A stretch of DNA of 64,000 bases from Streptomyces sp. F001 (lineage in GTDB: Bacteria; Actinomycetota; Actinomycetes; Streptomycetales; Streptomycetaceae): NCBI RefSeq assembly GCF_004187715.1, contig NZ_QZWF01000002.1, positions 1 through 64,000 on the forward strand, given 5' to 3'. The position numbers and the translations under genes are program-made. The notes below the pieces were generated by a model that saw only the letters and a program-made list of their open reading frames with translations, was not told where the DNA came from and searched no databases. The stretch's first letter is position 1; each line of letters begins with the position of its first letter. Positions 27,222 to 36,112 of this stretch are shown here, one piece after another.

Positions 27222-28481
27222 TAGATCGTCGTGGCTAAATCTTGTTCTGGCCGGTGGTGTGGATGGTCGGGGAGACTTCCTTTCCTTGTGTCCCTTCCAC
27301 CGGGCAGGAGTGTTGTGTGCCGTCGCAGAAGAAGTACCCGGTTGGGTTGAGTGCCGAGGACCGTCAGGCGTTGGTGCGGATGACCACCACAGGAGTTCAC
27401 AGCGCGTCGATGATCAGGCGGGCACGGGTGCTGCTCGCGCTGGATGTGTCGGCGGGCCAGGTCGATCCGCGGGCGGTGATCGCGGCACGGATCGGGGTCT
27501 CGTGCGAGACGGTGCGCCTGGTCTCGAAGCGGTTCGCGGACAGCGGTGGCGATGTGTGGGCCACAGTCGGCCGGAAGAAACGTGCGTTCCCGCCAGTACC
27601 CTCTGCGGTGACCGGCGAGGTCGAGGCGAGGCTGATCGCGCTGGCCTGCTCGACGCCGCCGAAGGGCCACGCTCGATGGTCGTTGCGCCTGCTGGAGAAG
27701 CACGTTGCGCTGATCGAGGACATTCCGAGCCTGGACCATTCCACTATCGGCCGGGTGTTAAAAAAACGGAACTTCGTCCTCATGTGAAGGAGTACTGGGT
27801 CATCCCGCCCGCGGCAAACGCGGCCTTCGCCGCGGCGATGGAGGATGTCCTGGCGGTCTACCGCCGCCCCTACGATCCGGCACATCCGGTGGTGTGCATG
27901 GACGAGAAGCCGTACCAGCTGCTCGGCCACACCCGCGATCCGATTCCCGCGCGGCCCGGCCGCGATCGCCGCGAGGATGGCGAGTACGTCCGGGCGGGGA
28001 CGTGCTCGATCTTCTGCTGGGTCGAGCCGCTGCGTGGATGGCGACGCGTGGATGCCCAGCCTCGCCGGACCAAGGTCGACTGGGCACGCCAGGTCGAGCG
28101 CCTGCTGACCGTGGACTATCCCGACGCCGCCACGGTCGTGCTGGTGATGGACAACCTCAACACCCACACCATCGGCTCGCTCTATGAAGCATTCGAGCCG
28201 ACGAAAGCCTTCGCGCTGGCGCAGCGCCTGGAGATCCACCACACCCCCAAACACGGGTCCTGGCTCAACATTGCCGAGATCGAGCTGTCCGCGCTCACCG
28301 CCAGTGCCTGGACCGCTGCATCGAAGACCTTGCCGTCCTCAACGCTGAACTCGCCGCCTGGCAGCAGCAGACCAACATCGGCCAACGCCAGGTCGACTGG
28401 CACTTCACCACCGACGACGCCCGCGTGAGACTGCGTCACCTCTACCCAAAGACACAGCAAAACTAAGCAGCGACGATCTAC
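27221..28481 (+). mobile_element. IS630-family insertion sequence, decayed copy
   Basis: The element is bounded by inverted repeats GTAGATCGTCG (from 27221) and CGACGATCTAC (to 28481), flanked on both sides by TA (27219-27220 and 28482-28483), the target duplication typical of the IS630/Tc1 group. With the flanking CTAG included, the repeats are 14 bp long. It carries one transposase gene with two frame disruptions. Its insertion lies exactly at the stop codon of the upstream membrane-protein gene. The right boundary abuts the second IS. Confidence 0.8.
27317..28466 (+). pseudogene. IS630 transposase gene, two frame changes
   Basis: The N-terminal frame (27317-27787) encodes a HTH region ([40 protein letters not shown]) up to an A7 run near 27759-27766, where it must shift -1 to continue as [13 protein letters not shown]. 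The DDE part follows: [23 protein letters not shown] and [16 protein letters not shown]. Near 28299 one base is missing relative to a frame that continues [17 protein letters not shown] to the TAA at 28464. A shift at the A run could be programmed, as in many IS630 members, but the second disruption has no slippery site, so the gene is probably inactive. Confidence 0.75.
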
Positions 28482-28483
28482 TA

Positions 28484-29646
28484 GTGTCTCATGATTCCGT
28501 CAGCGTTACTTGATCTTGTGTGGCAGGGTCGCTTGGCACGGAACTTTCCAAGGAACAGGCCGCCGAGTTGCGGGAGTTGGCGAACAGCAGGGATGTGCCT
28601 GCGGACATAGCCACGCGGGGCCGGATCCTGTGGTCGGGCGAGGGGCGTCGACGTAAGGACATTGCCGAGCTGCTCGGGGTGTCGTTGCCGACCGTGGACC
28701 GCTGGAAGCGCCGCTATGCCGAGCGGGGTCTGGCCGGGCTCGAAGGGGAGCGTCCGGGTGGCGCGCGGGAACAGGTGCCGGTGCGCGTGCGGGCCCGGGT
28801 GATTGCGCTGACGCGTATGACACCGCCGGTCGGCACCGGGCTTTCGCACTGGTCCACACGGGAGTTGGCAAAGTACCTGGAGCGGACCGAGAACATCACC
28901 GTGTCCTGGCACTACATCGCCCGGATCTGGCGGGAGGAGCGTTTGAAGCCGCACCGGTCCGGCACCTTCAAGATTTCCAAGGACCCTGCGTTCGCGGAGA
29001 AGGTGGCCGATGTGATCGGCCTGTATCTGGCCCCGCCGGGCGGTGCGGTGGTCCTCTCGATCGATGAGAAGACGCAAATCCAGGCGCTGGACCGGACCCA
29101 GCCGGTGCTGCCGGTCGCCTTCGCGGCGAGCGAGAAGCGCACCGCCGACTACATCCGGCACGGCACCACGAACCTGTTCGCCGCCCTGAACGTGAGTACC
29201 GGCGAGGTGCTCGGCGAGTGCAAGCCGACCCGGAACGGCAAGGACTTCCTGGCCTTCTTGAAGAAGGCGGTGAAACCGCACGCCGGGAAGGACATCCATG
29301 TTTTCCTGGACAACCTCTCGACACACACCACCCCGGAGGTCAAGGAGTGGCTGTCGAAGAACCCGCACGTCCACTTCCATTTCACTCCCGTCGGCTCCTC
29401 GTGGCTGAACCAGATCGAGATCTGGTTCGGAGTCCTGACCCGGCAGTCCATCCGCCGCGGCACGTTCTCCAGCGTCAACGTCCTGGTCAAACAGATCCGC
29501 GACTACATCAACTCCTGGAACGAGAACGCGAAACCGTTCACCTGGACCGCGACCGCCGACGAGGTCCTCGCAAAGGTCCGACTCGTTGTGACCAACGTGA
29601 AGAAACTCGTCAATAATAACTCGAACTGACATGAACAGGATCACGC
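28484..29646 (+). mobile_element. Second IS630-family insertion sequence, apparently intact
   Basis: The element starts right after the TA at 28482-28483 that also ends the first IS and finishes before TA at 29647-29648. Its ends are related inverted repeats: left TAGTGTCTCATGATTCCGTC and right (complement) TAGCGTGATCCTGTTCATGT, followed by CAG in both. The shared TA shows one element inserted at the duplicated target of the other. It holds a single full transposase gene. Confidence 0.78.
28520..29629 (+). CDS. IS630-family transposase, full length
   Basis: A 369-aa transposase. The N-terminal HTH region reads RRKDIAELLGVSLPTVDRWKRRY (in part), followed by a linker and the DDE catalytic core: VVLSIDEKTQIQAL (first Asp), DIHVFLDNLSTHTTPEVK (second Asp) and SSWLNQIEIWFG (Glu). 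The reading frame is uninterrupted and the stop at 29627-29629 lies in the right terminal repeat. The start is the GTG at 28520, immediately inside the left repeat. It belongs to a different subgroup from the neighbouring IS630 remnant, because the two proteins share only the motifs. Confidence 0.85.
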   Translation: MAGSLGTELSKEQAAELRELANSRDVPADIATRGRILWSGEGRRRKDIAELLGVSLPTVDRWKRRYAERGLAGLEGERPGGAREQVPVRVRARVIALTRMTPPVGTGLSHWSTRELAKYLERTENITVSWHYIARIWREERLKPHRSGTFKISKDPAFAEKVADVIGLYLAPPGGAVVLSIDEKTQIQALDRTQPVLPVAFAASEKRTADYIRHGTTNLFAALNVSTGEVLGECKPTRNGKDFLAFLKKAVKPHAGKDIHVFLDNLSTHTTPEVKEWLSKNPHVHFHFTPVGSSWLNQIEIWFGVLTRQSIRRGTFSSVNVLVKQIRDYINSWNENAKPFTWTATADEVLAKVRLVVTNVKKLVNNNSN

Positions 29647-29648
29647 TA

Positions 29649-29974
29649 GGTGGTGTGCCCGGTGGTCACCTGATTCTTGCGAGGATGCCCCGGCGTGCAC
29701 GACTCCGTTGGGATATGGGGGTTGAGGAACATCCGCGTCAGATCGTGCGCTAAGCCGACGTCGGCCCTGGTGGGCGGCTGACGAAGCGCCGGCGAACGGA
29801 TCCGTCTTAAGTCTTTCCACAGATAACACCCCAATATCTGCGGTAGATTGATCCGTCACCTGTGACCTGCAGAGCTTCATGGCCCCGAATCTTCAGCGGT
29901 ATCTGACGCCGAAGCCGTGGCTTTGTTCGGGAGTTGTGAAAGCGCGTTTGCGGGCGTGCGATAGGTTGCCCGCC
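29649..29974. other. Non-coding stretch between IS element and GNAT gene
   Basis: These 326 bp have no convincing gene on either strand. Base composition drops compared with neighbours (for example around 29810-29870), and short dyads such as TCACCTGTGA occur, consistent with remnants of mobile DNA. The GNAT promoter should lie just before 29975. No clear ribosome site precedes the ATG. Confidence 0.4.
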
Positions 29975-30508
29975 ATGTCTGGACTCGGCCCCGTCGCCTG
30001 GCCACCTGCCCCGATAAGGACCGAACGGCTCGTGCTCCGCGAGTCCGAGGCCCGGGACCGTGCGGCGTTCATCGAGCTGCTGGCGTCGCCAGAGGTGCAC
30101 ACCTACCTCGGCGGCCCTCGGCCGCGTGACGAGCTTGAGCGCGAGATGCCCGGGGTGCCCGGGCGGTGGCCCGGGAGTTTCGTCGTCGATCTGGACGGGG
30201 CGATGATCGGCCAGATCCTGCTCAGGAGAGCACCGGAGCACCGTCGCCCGGCTGCCGCGGGGAAGGTCGATCTCGGCTACCTGTTCCTGCCGCGGGCGTG
30301 GGGATTCGGGTACGCCGCCGAGGCGTGCGCGGCGGCACTCGACTGGTTCGACGGCGTCCTTCCCGGCGAGCCGGTGGTGCTCGCCACCCAGACCGCCAAC
30401 GTCGCCTCGATGCGCCTCGCGGCAAAGCTGGGGTTCACCGAGGTGGAGCGGTTCGAGGCATGGGACGCCGAGCAGTGGCTCGGCCTGCGGTCCCCGGTCA
30501 CCGCTTGA
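29975..30508 (+). CDS. GNAT-family N-acetyltransferase (RimJ/RimL type)
   Basis: A 177-aa acetyltransferase. It opens with IRTERLVLRESEARDRAAFIEL (in part), the beginning typical of the Acetyltransf_3/RimJ-L family, and has the acetyl-CoA loop region LGYLFLPRAWGFGYAAEACAA and a late NVASMRLAAKLGFTEVERFE, the signature strand-helix of this group. These proteins transfer acetyl to amines of proteins or small molecules; the target is unknown. ATG at 29975 gives the expected N-terminus. It sits between the tandem IS copies and the recombinase relic, so it may have come with mobile DNA. Confidence 0.78.
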   Translation: MSGLGPVAWPPAPIRTERLVLRESEARDRAAFIELLASPEVHTYLGGPRPRDELEREMPGVPGRWPGSFVVDLDGAMIGQILLRRAPEHRRPAAAGKVDLGYLFLPRAWGFGYAAEACAAALDWFDGVLPGEPVVLATQTANVASMRLAAKLGFTEVERFEAWDAEQWLGLRSPVTA

Positions 30509-30540
30509 GCCTGTGCTCGAAGGGGGTGGTGTGCCAGCCG

Positions 30541-31122
30541 TCAGTCCTCGTCGTCCTCGACGGCGTCCGGGGGCTGCCGTACGAGGCGGTAGATGGTCGA
30601 TGTTGCGACCTTGAGCATGGCGGCGATGCTGGGGGCGGGGTGGGCCGCAGCGTGCATCTGGCGTGCGAGATCGGCCTGTTCGTGGGTGAGCTTGGGAGGG
30701 GACCCAAGACGTTGTCCGCGAGCATGGGCAGCAGTTTGTCCCTCGGTCGTGACTTCGGCAATCTACGCGGCTTGGAGTTGCAGGGTGGCGTCGACGGCGC
30801 GGATAACGAGATCGCCGTCGGGCGCGGTGGTGTCGATCGGCTCTTCCAGGGAGCGCAGCCCGACGCGTGCGTGGTCGAGCTGGTGGAGCAGGTCGTGCAG
30901 GTTGCGCAGGCCGGCGGCGAATCTGGAGAGCCGCACGATGACCACGCAGTCGCCGGGGCGGACGTACTGGAAGGCCGCGTCCCGGGCCGGCCTGGGGCCG
31001 ATGATGCGGTGCGTGATGTCGAGGAAGACGGCATGGCAGCCAGCGCCCAGGAGGGCAGCGGCCTCGTCGGGCCGGGGGTCGCGCAGGGTGGCGAGTCCGT
31101 AGCCGATGAGGCGGGCGGCCAT
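30541..31122 (-). pseudogene. Serine-recombinase-like protein interrupted by an in-frame TAG
   Basis: The first 119 residues read as a resolvase N-terminal domain: RLIGYGLATLRDPRPDE, FLDITHRIIGPRPARDA, RPGDCVVIVRLSRFAAGLRNL and LRSLEEPIDTTAPDG. After TAG at 30765-30763 the same frame continues as IAEVTTEGQTAAHARGQRLG and then a resolvase HTH (SIAAMLKVATSTIYRLVRQP) to TGA at 30543. So a complete recombinase of 193 codons is present with one nonsense codon. The usual catalytic serine of GYxRVST is replaced (GYGLATL), so the protein would lack strand-cleavage activity even with readthrough. Confidence 0.7.
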
Positions 31123-31275
31123 TACAGGACTCCGACGACGAGGGATTCGCGGGCGGCCTCCACGACTTCGGCGGTGACGGTCGTCAGCTGGTTGATGTCC
31201 ATCACGCGCTCGATCTGGGCGACCAGGCGGCTGGTGAGCCGGAAGTTTCCGCTGGTGATTCGGGTGAGGGAGGAA
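31122..31275 (-). pseudogene. C-terminal remnant of a transposition ATPase (TniB-like)
   Basis: This minus-strand frame ends with LTRITSGNFRLTSRLVAQIE and then INQLTTVTAEVVEAARESLV, which resembles the C-terminal end of the AAA ATPases (TniB-like) that accompany Streptomyces transposons. Its TAA overlaps the ATG of the recombinase gene (TAATG), so the two were translationally coupled. Upstream of about 31275 the match ends abruptly, where the TnpB element appears to begin, so the rest of the ATPase has been lost. The left limit of similarity is approximate. Confidence 0.45.
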
Positions 31276-31499
31276 TCGCATCCCGTGACGGCGACGCGGA
31301 GCGTCGCCGTGTCCGGCCTCCGGGGTCGCGAAGCGCCCGCAAGGCCGCCGACGGAGCCGAAGAAAGCGAACGCGCGTGCCCGCGTTCGCCGGTTGTGGTG
31401 ACTTTGTCGTGATGAGGGCACGGGTGTGCGCATGTCGCACGTACGGTCTCGTCGCGGAAGCCGGGGTGAGCGGGCGGGGCGTGGGAAGGGGGTGATGGC

Positions 31500-32702
31500 A
31501 TGTCGGTGGTGAAGGAGGCCGGGGAGGGCGGGCATGCCCGGTACACGTACCGGCTTCGCGTGTCGTCGACCGCCCGCACCGCCCTCCTGGCGGAGTGGGA
31601 CCGCTGCCGTTGGATCTGGAACGAGTGCGTGGCCCGGTCGAAGAAGGCCCACGCCGAGAACAAGAAGTGCGGCCCCGCAAGCCTGGACAAGATGCTGAAC
31701 GAGGCCCGCGCCATCACGCCGTGGCTGGCCAAGGGCTCCTCGGTGCCGCAGCAGCAGATCATCCGGGACTTCGGCACGTCCCGCGCGAAGGCGCTGAAGG
31801 ACATCAAGGAACGCCTGCCCGTGCACCGCCGGGCCGGGATGCCCCAGTACAAGAAGAAGCGCGAGGCACTGCCCACGCTGAACTACACCCGGCGCGGCTT
31901 CCGGCTCAAGAACGGCCGCCTGCACCTGGCCGGGAACATCGTGCTGACCGTGGTCTGGTCGCGGGCCCTGCCCGCCGACCCGTCGAGTGTGCGCGTGTAC
32001 CAGGACGTCCTGGGGCACTGGCACTGCTCGTTCGTCGTGCCCGCCGAAGTCCAGCCACTGCCGGAGACCGGCCGCGTGATCGGGATCGACTGGGGCATGA
32101 AGGAAACCGCGACCACCACCTCGGACGCCCACGACCTCCCGCACGCCGAGTACGGAAAGAAGGCCCGGGCGAAGCTGACCCGCTACGACCGGATGATGGC
32201 CCGCCGCAAACCCGCCAAGGGGCAGGCGGCCTCCAGGGGCTACCGCGAGGCGAAGAAGCTGCGGGCGAAGACGTACCAGAAGATCGCCCGGCAACGGCAG
32301 GACACCGGCCGCAAGTGGGCCAGGAAGGTCGTGACCGACCACGACGCCATCGCGGTCGAGGACTTCCGGCCGAAGTTCCTGGCCAGGACGTCGACGGCGC
32401 GCAAGGCGGCGGACGCCGCGATCGGCGCCACCAAGCGGGCCCTGATGGAGATGGGCCGCAAGCACGGGCGGGACGTCCGCCTGGTGCACCCCGCGCACAC
32501 CACCATGGACTGCGCATCGTGCGGAGCGAGAACCAAGCACGCACTTCCGCTGTCGGAACGCACCTACACCTGCACCGCGTGCGGAGCCGTGTCCCCCAGG
32601 GACAAGAACTCCGCCCGCGTGATGCTCGTCCGGGCTGGTCTGAAACCGGCTGGTGTCGAGGGCGTAAGACCCCCTGGAGCGCTGCTCCAGGAGGCGGCCT
32701 GA
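31500..32702 (+). CDS. tnpB: TnpB, RNA-guided nuclease of IS200/IS605-type elements
   Basis: A 400-aa protein with the RuvC-type catalytic residues in place: GIDWG (Asp197), AVEDF (Glu287) and PRDKNSA (Asp368). A zinc ribbon, CASCGARTKHALP followed by CTACG (Cys338, 341, 358, 361), lies between the last two. The N-terminal part (WDRCRWIWNECVAR) is the usual helical OrfB domain. TnpB cuts DNA next to the transposon end using an omegaRNA that comes from the 3' end of its gene. ATG at 31500 follows GGGGG. It seems full length, so it could still be active. Confidence 0.85.
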   Translation: MSVVKEAGEGGHARYTYRLRVSSTARTALLAEWDRCRWIWNECVARSKKAHAENKKCGPASLDKMLNEARAITPWLAKGSSVPQQQIIRDFGTSRAKALKDIKERLPVHRRAGMPQYKKKREALPTLNYTRRGFRLKNGRLHLAGNIVLTVVWSRALPADPSSVRVYQDVLGHWHCSFVVPAEVQPLPETGRVIGIDWGMKETATTTSDAHDLPHAEYGKKARAKLTRYDRMMARRKPAKGQAASRGYREAKKLRAKTYQKIARQRQDTGRKWARKVVTDHDAIAVEDFRPKFLARTSTARKAADAAIGATKRALMEMGRKHGRDVRLVHPAHTTMDCASCGARTKHALPLSERTYTCTACGAVSPRDKNSARVMLVRAGLKPAGVEGVRPPGALLQEAA

Positions 32703-32737
32703 GCCAGGAATCCCCCTTGTTCACGAGGGGGAGCAGT
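32590..32737 (+). ncRNA. Predicted omegaRNA scaffold at the TnpB 3' end
   Basis: In TnpB elements the guide RNA overlaps the end of tnpB and continues across the right end. Here two hairpins fit this plan: CTGGAGC-GCT-GCTCCAG (32674-32690, inside the coding end) and TCCCCCT/AGGGGGA (32711-32732), followed by GCAGTCAA. The guide would be the next bases, beginning AGCAGTTCCGGCAGATCC, from the end of the AAA ATPase gene. The exact ends are estimates. Confidence 0.4.
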
Positions 32738-35175
32738 CAAAGCAGTTCCGGCAGATCCTCCGCGTACAGCAGGGTCAGGTCGTCCGTGCTCGGTTCGTCG
32801 AGCTGGGCGACCCGGCTCGCATGGCGCTCCACCATCGCCTCGAAGGTCTGCCGGGCGGTGCGGCCGTTGCCGAAGGCGGGGCCCTTCGGGATCGCGGTGA
32901 AGTACTTCAGTACGGCCTCCGCCGCACCCGGCGCCAGCCGGTACTCATGCTCGTCCGCCTGCTGCTCCACGATCCGCAGCAGCTCGTCGGGGGCGTAGTC
33001 GCTGAAGGTGATGGTGCGTGAGAAGCGGGACGCGACACCGGGGTTGACGGACAGGAACCGTTCCATCTCGGCCGTGTAGCCCGCGACGATCACCACCACC
33101 GCGTCCCGGTGGTCCTCCATCAGCTTCACGAGCGTGTCGATGGCCTCCTTGCCGAAGTCACGGCCCGCGTCCTCCGGCGACAGCGCGTACGCCTCGTCGA
33201 TGAACAGCACGCCGCCACGGGCCCGTTCGAACGCCTCCTGCGTGCGGATGGCGGTGGAGCCGATGTGCTCGCCCACCAGGTCCACGCGGGACACCTCGAC
33301 CAGGTGGCCCTTGTCCAGGACGCCGAGCGAGGCGAGGATCTCGCCGTACAGCCGCGCGACCGTGGTCTTGCCGGTGCCGGGGGAACCCGTGAAGACCAGG
33401 TGCCGCTTGACCGACGCCGCCTTGAGGCCCGCCTGCTGCCGGCGCCGGCCCACCTCGATCATGTCGGTGAGGGCCCGCACCTCGCGCTTGACGCTCTCCA
33501 GGCCCACCAGCGCGTCGAGTTCACCGAGCACGGCCTTCGAGGTCCGGGCCGACTGCTCCGGCCGCGTGGCCGCCACGAGCGGCTCCTGCTCGGTGGTGCG
33601 CTGCCCGGGGATCGCGCCGAGGAGGGGCGTCGGCTCACTCGCCGTCTGGACGAGGGGTCCTGGGGCGGCGGGCGTGCGCAGGCTCGCGCTCTCGTCGCTG
33701 GTGCAGTCCTCCACGACCGGTCCCGCACCGGACCCCGCGTCGGGACCGGGATCCGCGAACTCGTAACCCCCGCGTGCGCAGCGCTCCGTACGGCACTTCC
33801 TGAGCGTCGTACGGCACCCGTCGATCACATGGAAGCCGTAGCCACCGCTGCCCCGCACCCGGCAGTTCAGGAAGCTGCCGCGGCCGCCCGCCGACACATA
33901 GAAGCCAGCTTCCGCGGGGGAGTCGACCGTGCACCGCTCGATGGTGGGGTCGGCGCCCTTGGTCACGATCACGCCGGTCTGGGTGCCGGCCACCGTGCAG
34001 TTGCTGAGGGTGCCGCCGCTGCCGTGGTCACGGAACCATGCGCCGGTCGCGGCGTCCTTGATGCGGCAGTCGTCGAGCTGTGCCGTCGCTCCGTCGCTGA
34101 CGGACACCGCCGTGTTGCGCACCTGGGACAGGTCGCTGTCGACGACGTCCGCACGGGAGCCGCGGTCGAGCACGAACAGCGCGTCCGGCACGTCGTGCAC
34201 CCGGCAGGAGTCGAGCACCACCGTCGCACCGTCGCTGACCCACACGGCCGGGTAGTCGCCGGTGCTGTCGAAGATCTCGCACTGGTTGGCGTCGACGCGT
34301 GTGCCGGGGTCCCACACCGACAGGCCGTTGCGGCCGAACTGCCGCACGCTGGTGCGGGCCATCGTGAGGACGGAGCGGGAGCGCAGGTCGACCGCGTTCT
34401 CGGGGATGTCGTGGATTCGGCAGTCGGCGAGGGTGAGCACGGCGTCGGTGTCGAGGGTGACGCCGTCCGCGGTGGTGCGGTGCACATCGCATTCGGTGAG
34501 GTGCGCGGTGGCCCGGCCGGTGATCTGCACGCCGCTGCCACGGACCTCGTACACCTCGCAACCCACCGCCTCCAGCCCGGAGTTCTCACCGGTCGCGGTC
34601 AGACCCGAACCCGCGGCGTGGTGCACCCGGCAGCGCTCCAGGCGCGGACGGGCGCCGCCGCGCACCGCGACGCCGGCCTGTCCGGCCGCGACGACCTCGC
34701 AGTCCTCGAACACCCCGCCCCCGCCGTCGACGACGGCGATGCCGATGCCTGCCGGATTGTCGACGGTGCACCGCCGCACGGTCGGGCGTGCGCTGCCGCG
34801 CACCTCGATCCCGGCGGCGGACCGGGTGACGACCCGCACGTCGGTCAGCTGCGGCGTGCCCTCCTCGACGAGCAGCGCGGGCGCGGCCGCGTCCTGCCCC
34901 TCCACGTGCAGGTCCTGCACCACGGCCGCGGCGCGCACGGTCAGCGGCACCCCGTCGACGGGCGCGATGCGCACGGAGCCGGGCGAGCCCTCGGGTCCGC
35001 GCAGGGTCACCGCCCGCTGCACGACGAGGTTCTCCCGGTAGGTCCCGGGGGCGATGGTGAGCACGTCACCGTCGGCCGCGGCCTCCAGGGCGGCGGCGAG
35101 CGATGCGTACTCACCCGTGCGGCGCCGCCACCGCGATGTGCCGGTGTGCGTCACCTGGACCGTGCCCTGTGCCAT
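32737..35175 (-). CDS. Right-handed beta-helix protein with C-terminal CbxX/EccA-type AAA ATPase
   Basis: An 812-aa protein in two parts. Residues about 20-480 form repeated parallel beta-helix coils (many copies of a GVxV ... C-xV pattern such as [13 protein letters not shown] and [11 protein letters not shown]), a NosD-like fold that often binds carbohydrate or other polymers. Residues about 530-812 are an AAA domain with Walker [12 protein letters not shown], Walker [11 protein letters not shown], and a [12 protein letters not shown] region, close to EccA of type VII secretion and CbxX. ATG at 35175 is chosen over GTG at 35193. Its TGA stop (32739-32737) lies in the right end of the TnpB element, so the insertion has replaced or preserved the original stop. 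Confidence 0.8.
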   Translation of the reverse strand: MAQGTVQVTHTGTSRWRRRTGEYASLAAALEAAADGDVLTIAPGTYRENLVVQRAVTLRGPEGSPGSVRIAPVDGVPLTVRAAAVVQDLHVEGQDAAAPALLVEEGTPQLTDVRVVTRSAAGIEVRGSARPTVRRCTVDNPAGIGIAVVDGGGGVFEDCEVVAAGQAGVAVRGGARPRLERCRVHHAAGSGLTATGENSGLEAVGCEVYEVRGSGVQITGRATAHLTECDVHRTTADGVTLDTDAVLTLADCRIHDIPENAVDLRSRSVLTMARTSVRQFGRNGLSVWDPGTRVDANQCEIFDSTGDYPAVWVSDGATVVLDSCRVHDVPDALFVLDRGSRADVVDSDLSQVRNTAVSVSDGATAQLDDCRIKDAATGAWFRDHGSGGTLSNCTVAGTQTGVIVTKGADPTIERCTVDSPAEAGFYVSAGGRGSFLNCRVRGSGGYGFHVIDGCRTTLRKCRTERCARGGYEFADPGPDAGSGAGPVVEDCTSDESASLRTPAAPGPLVQTASEPTPLLGAIPGQRTTEQEPLVAATRPEQSARTSKAVLGELDALVGLESVKREVRALTDMIEVGRRRQQAGLKAASVKRHLVFTGSPGTGKTTVARLYGEILASLGVLDKGHLVEVSRVDLVGEHIGSTAIRTQEAFERARGGVLFIDEAYALSPEDAGRDFGKEAIDTLVKLMEDHRDAVVVIVAGYTAEMERFLSVNPGVASRFSRTITFSDYAPDELLRIVEQQADEHEYRLAPGAAEAVLKYFTAIPKGPAFGNGRTARQTFEAMVERHASRVAQLDEPSTDDLTLLYAEDLPELL

Positions 35176-35331
35176 GCGTTGCTGTGCCCCCACCTCGGTC
35201 GTACTGATGGCTCGTTCGCCTGCGAGGCGTCACAGCCCCTACGGCTCGCTCGCACGCGGGTTGATGCCGAAGTTCGGCCGGTCCACCGTAGCGTGCGCAC
35301 GGACGGTGGGTTGACCGGAGCCGGAAGGCCG

Positions 35332-35934
35332 TCAGCTGCCGGTGCCGGTCCTGCCCCAGTCCGGGCCCGCCCGGTCCCAGGCCTGGTCCCAACGGGCGTA
35401 CCGGCGACGGACCATGTGCCAGACGATCATCCGTCTGACACCCTCGACGAGGCCCGCAGTGAGCACAGCCGCGCCGAACCCGGCGAGGACGGCGTGTGTC
35501 GTCGCCGTGGCCGGGTCCAGCGGGCGGGTCGCGGTACGACCGTGCCCGTCGGTCCATATCGTGAAGTGTTCACCGGGCTCGGGGGTGCCGAGGTGCGTCA
35601 TGACCGGTGCCCGGTGGTCGGTGCCGTCCGGTGCGGTCCAGTGCGCGAGCACGCGGGTGCGGGTCTCCCGCGAGGCGGTCTCGGCGTCGAGGTCCAGGGG
35701 GGAGCGCTCCAACTCGCGGACGACGGTGGCCGTCACGAGATGACGGGACTGGCGCTGCTCCCGGACGGACCGCTGCATGGAGTCCTGCGCGACGGAGCCG
35801 ACGAGGGAGCCGATCACGGGTGCGACGAGGAGGATGGCCAGCAGGGCGCCCAGGGCCACCCAGGCCTCGACCAGATCGGTCGTGCGGCGCAGCGGATTGT
35901 GCCGCCAGCGCCAGAGGCCGCCGATAGCTCGCAC
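35332..35934 (-). CDS. Rv1733c-like membrane protein
   Basis: A 200-aa protein with two transmembrane helices: one near residues 22-48 (EAWVALGALLAILLVAPVIGS, in part) and one near 150-172 (TTHAVLAGFGAAVLTAGLVEG). Between them is an extracytoplasmic beta-rich domain (VLAHWTAPDGTDHRAPV, EHFTIWTDGHG). This is the layout of the mycobacterial Rv1733c family, which Streptomyces carry in several copies and whose function is unknown. GTG at 35934 has AAGGGGG 8 nt upstream. The gene is about 140 bp downstream of the ATPase gene start on the same strand, with its own promoter likely. Confidence 0.75.
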   Translation of the reverse strand: MRAIGGLWRWRHNPLRRTTDLVEAWVALGALLAILLVAPVIGSLVGSVAQDSMQRSVREQRQSRHLVTATVVRELERSPLDLDAETASRETRTRVLAHWTAPDGTDHRAPVMTHLGTPEPGEHFTIWTDGHGRTATRPLDPATATTHAVLAGFGAAVLTAGLVEGVRRMIVWHMVRRRYARWDQAWDRAGPDWGRTGTGS

Positions 35935-36112
35935 GTCCCGCACCCCCTTCCCGCTCCGTGATAACCCCCCGATGGAGCCGTTCACCGCGGGCCCGGGCAA
36001 AGAGAGAGCGACATTACCTGGGCCCGGGGCCTCTCATGAACTTCTCACGACGGCTCAACGCGTAGGTCCGGCCCGGGGTTCCCGCCCGGCAGCGGGTCCC
36101 GGCGCATGTCAC

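Larger units (their letters stand above)
31275..32738 (+). mobile_element. IS200/IS605-type TnpB element without a TnpA transposase
   Basis: A TnpB gene is bounded on the left by strong hairpins, GGCGACGC/GCGTCGCC (31290-31308) and GCGAACGCG/CGCGTTCGC (31366-31389), and on the right by a hairpin (TCCCCCT at 32711, AGGGGGA at 32726) followed by GCAGTCAA, a familiar right end of actinobacterial TnpB elements. No Y1 or serine transposase is present within it, so it would move only with help in trans. The left boundary is estimated from the point where the ATPase remnant stops. Confidence 0.55.
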
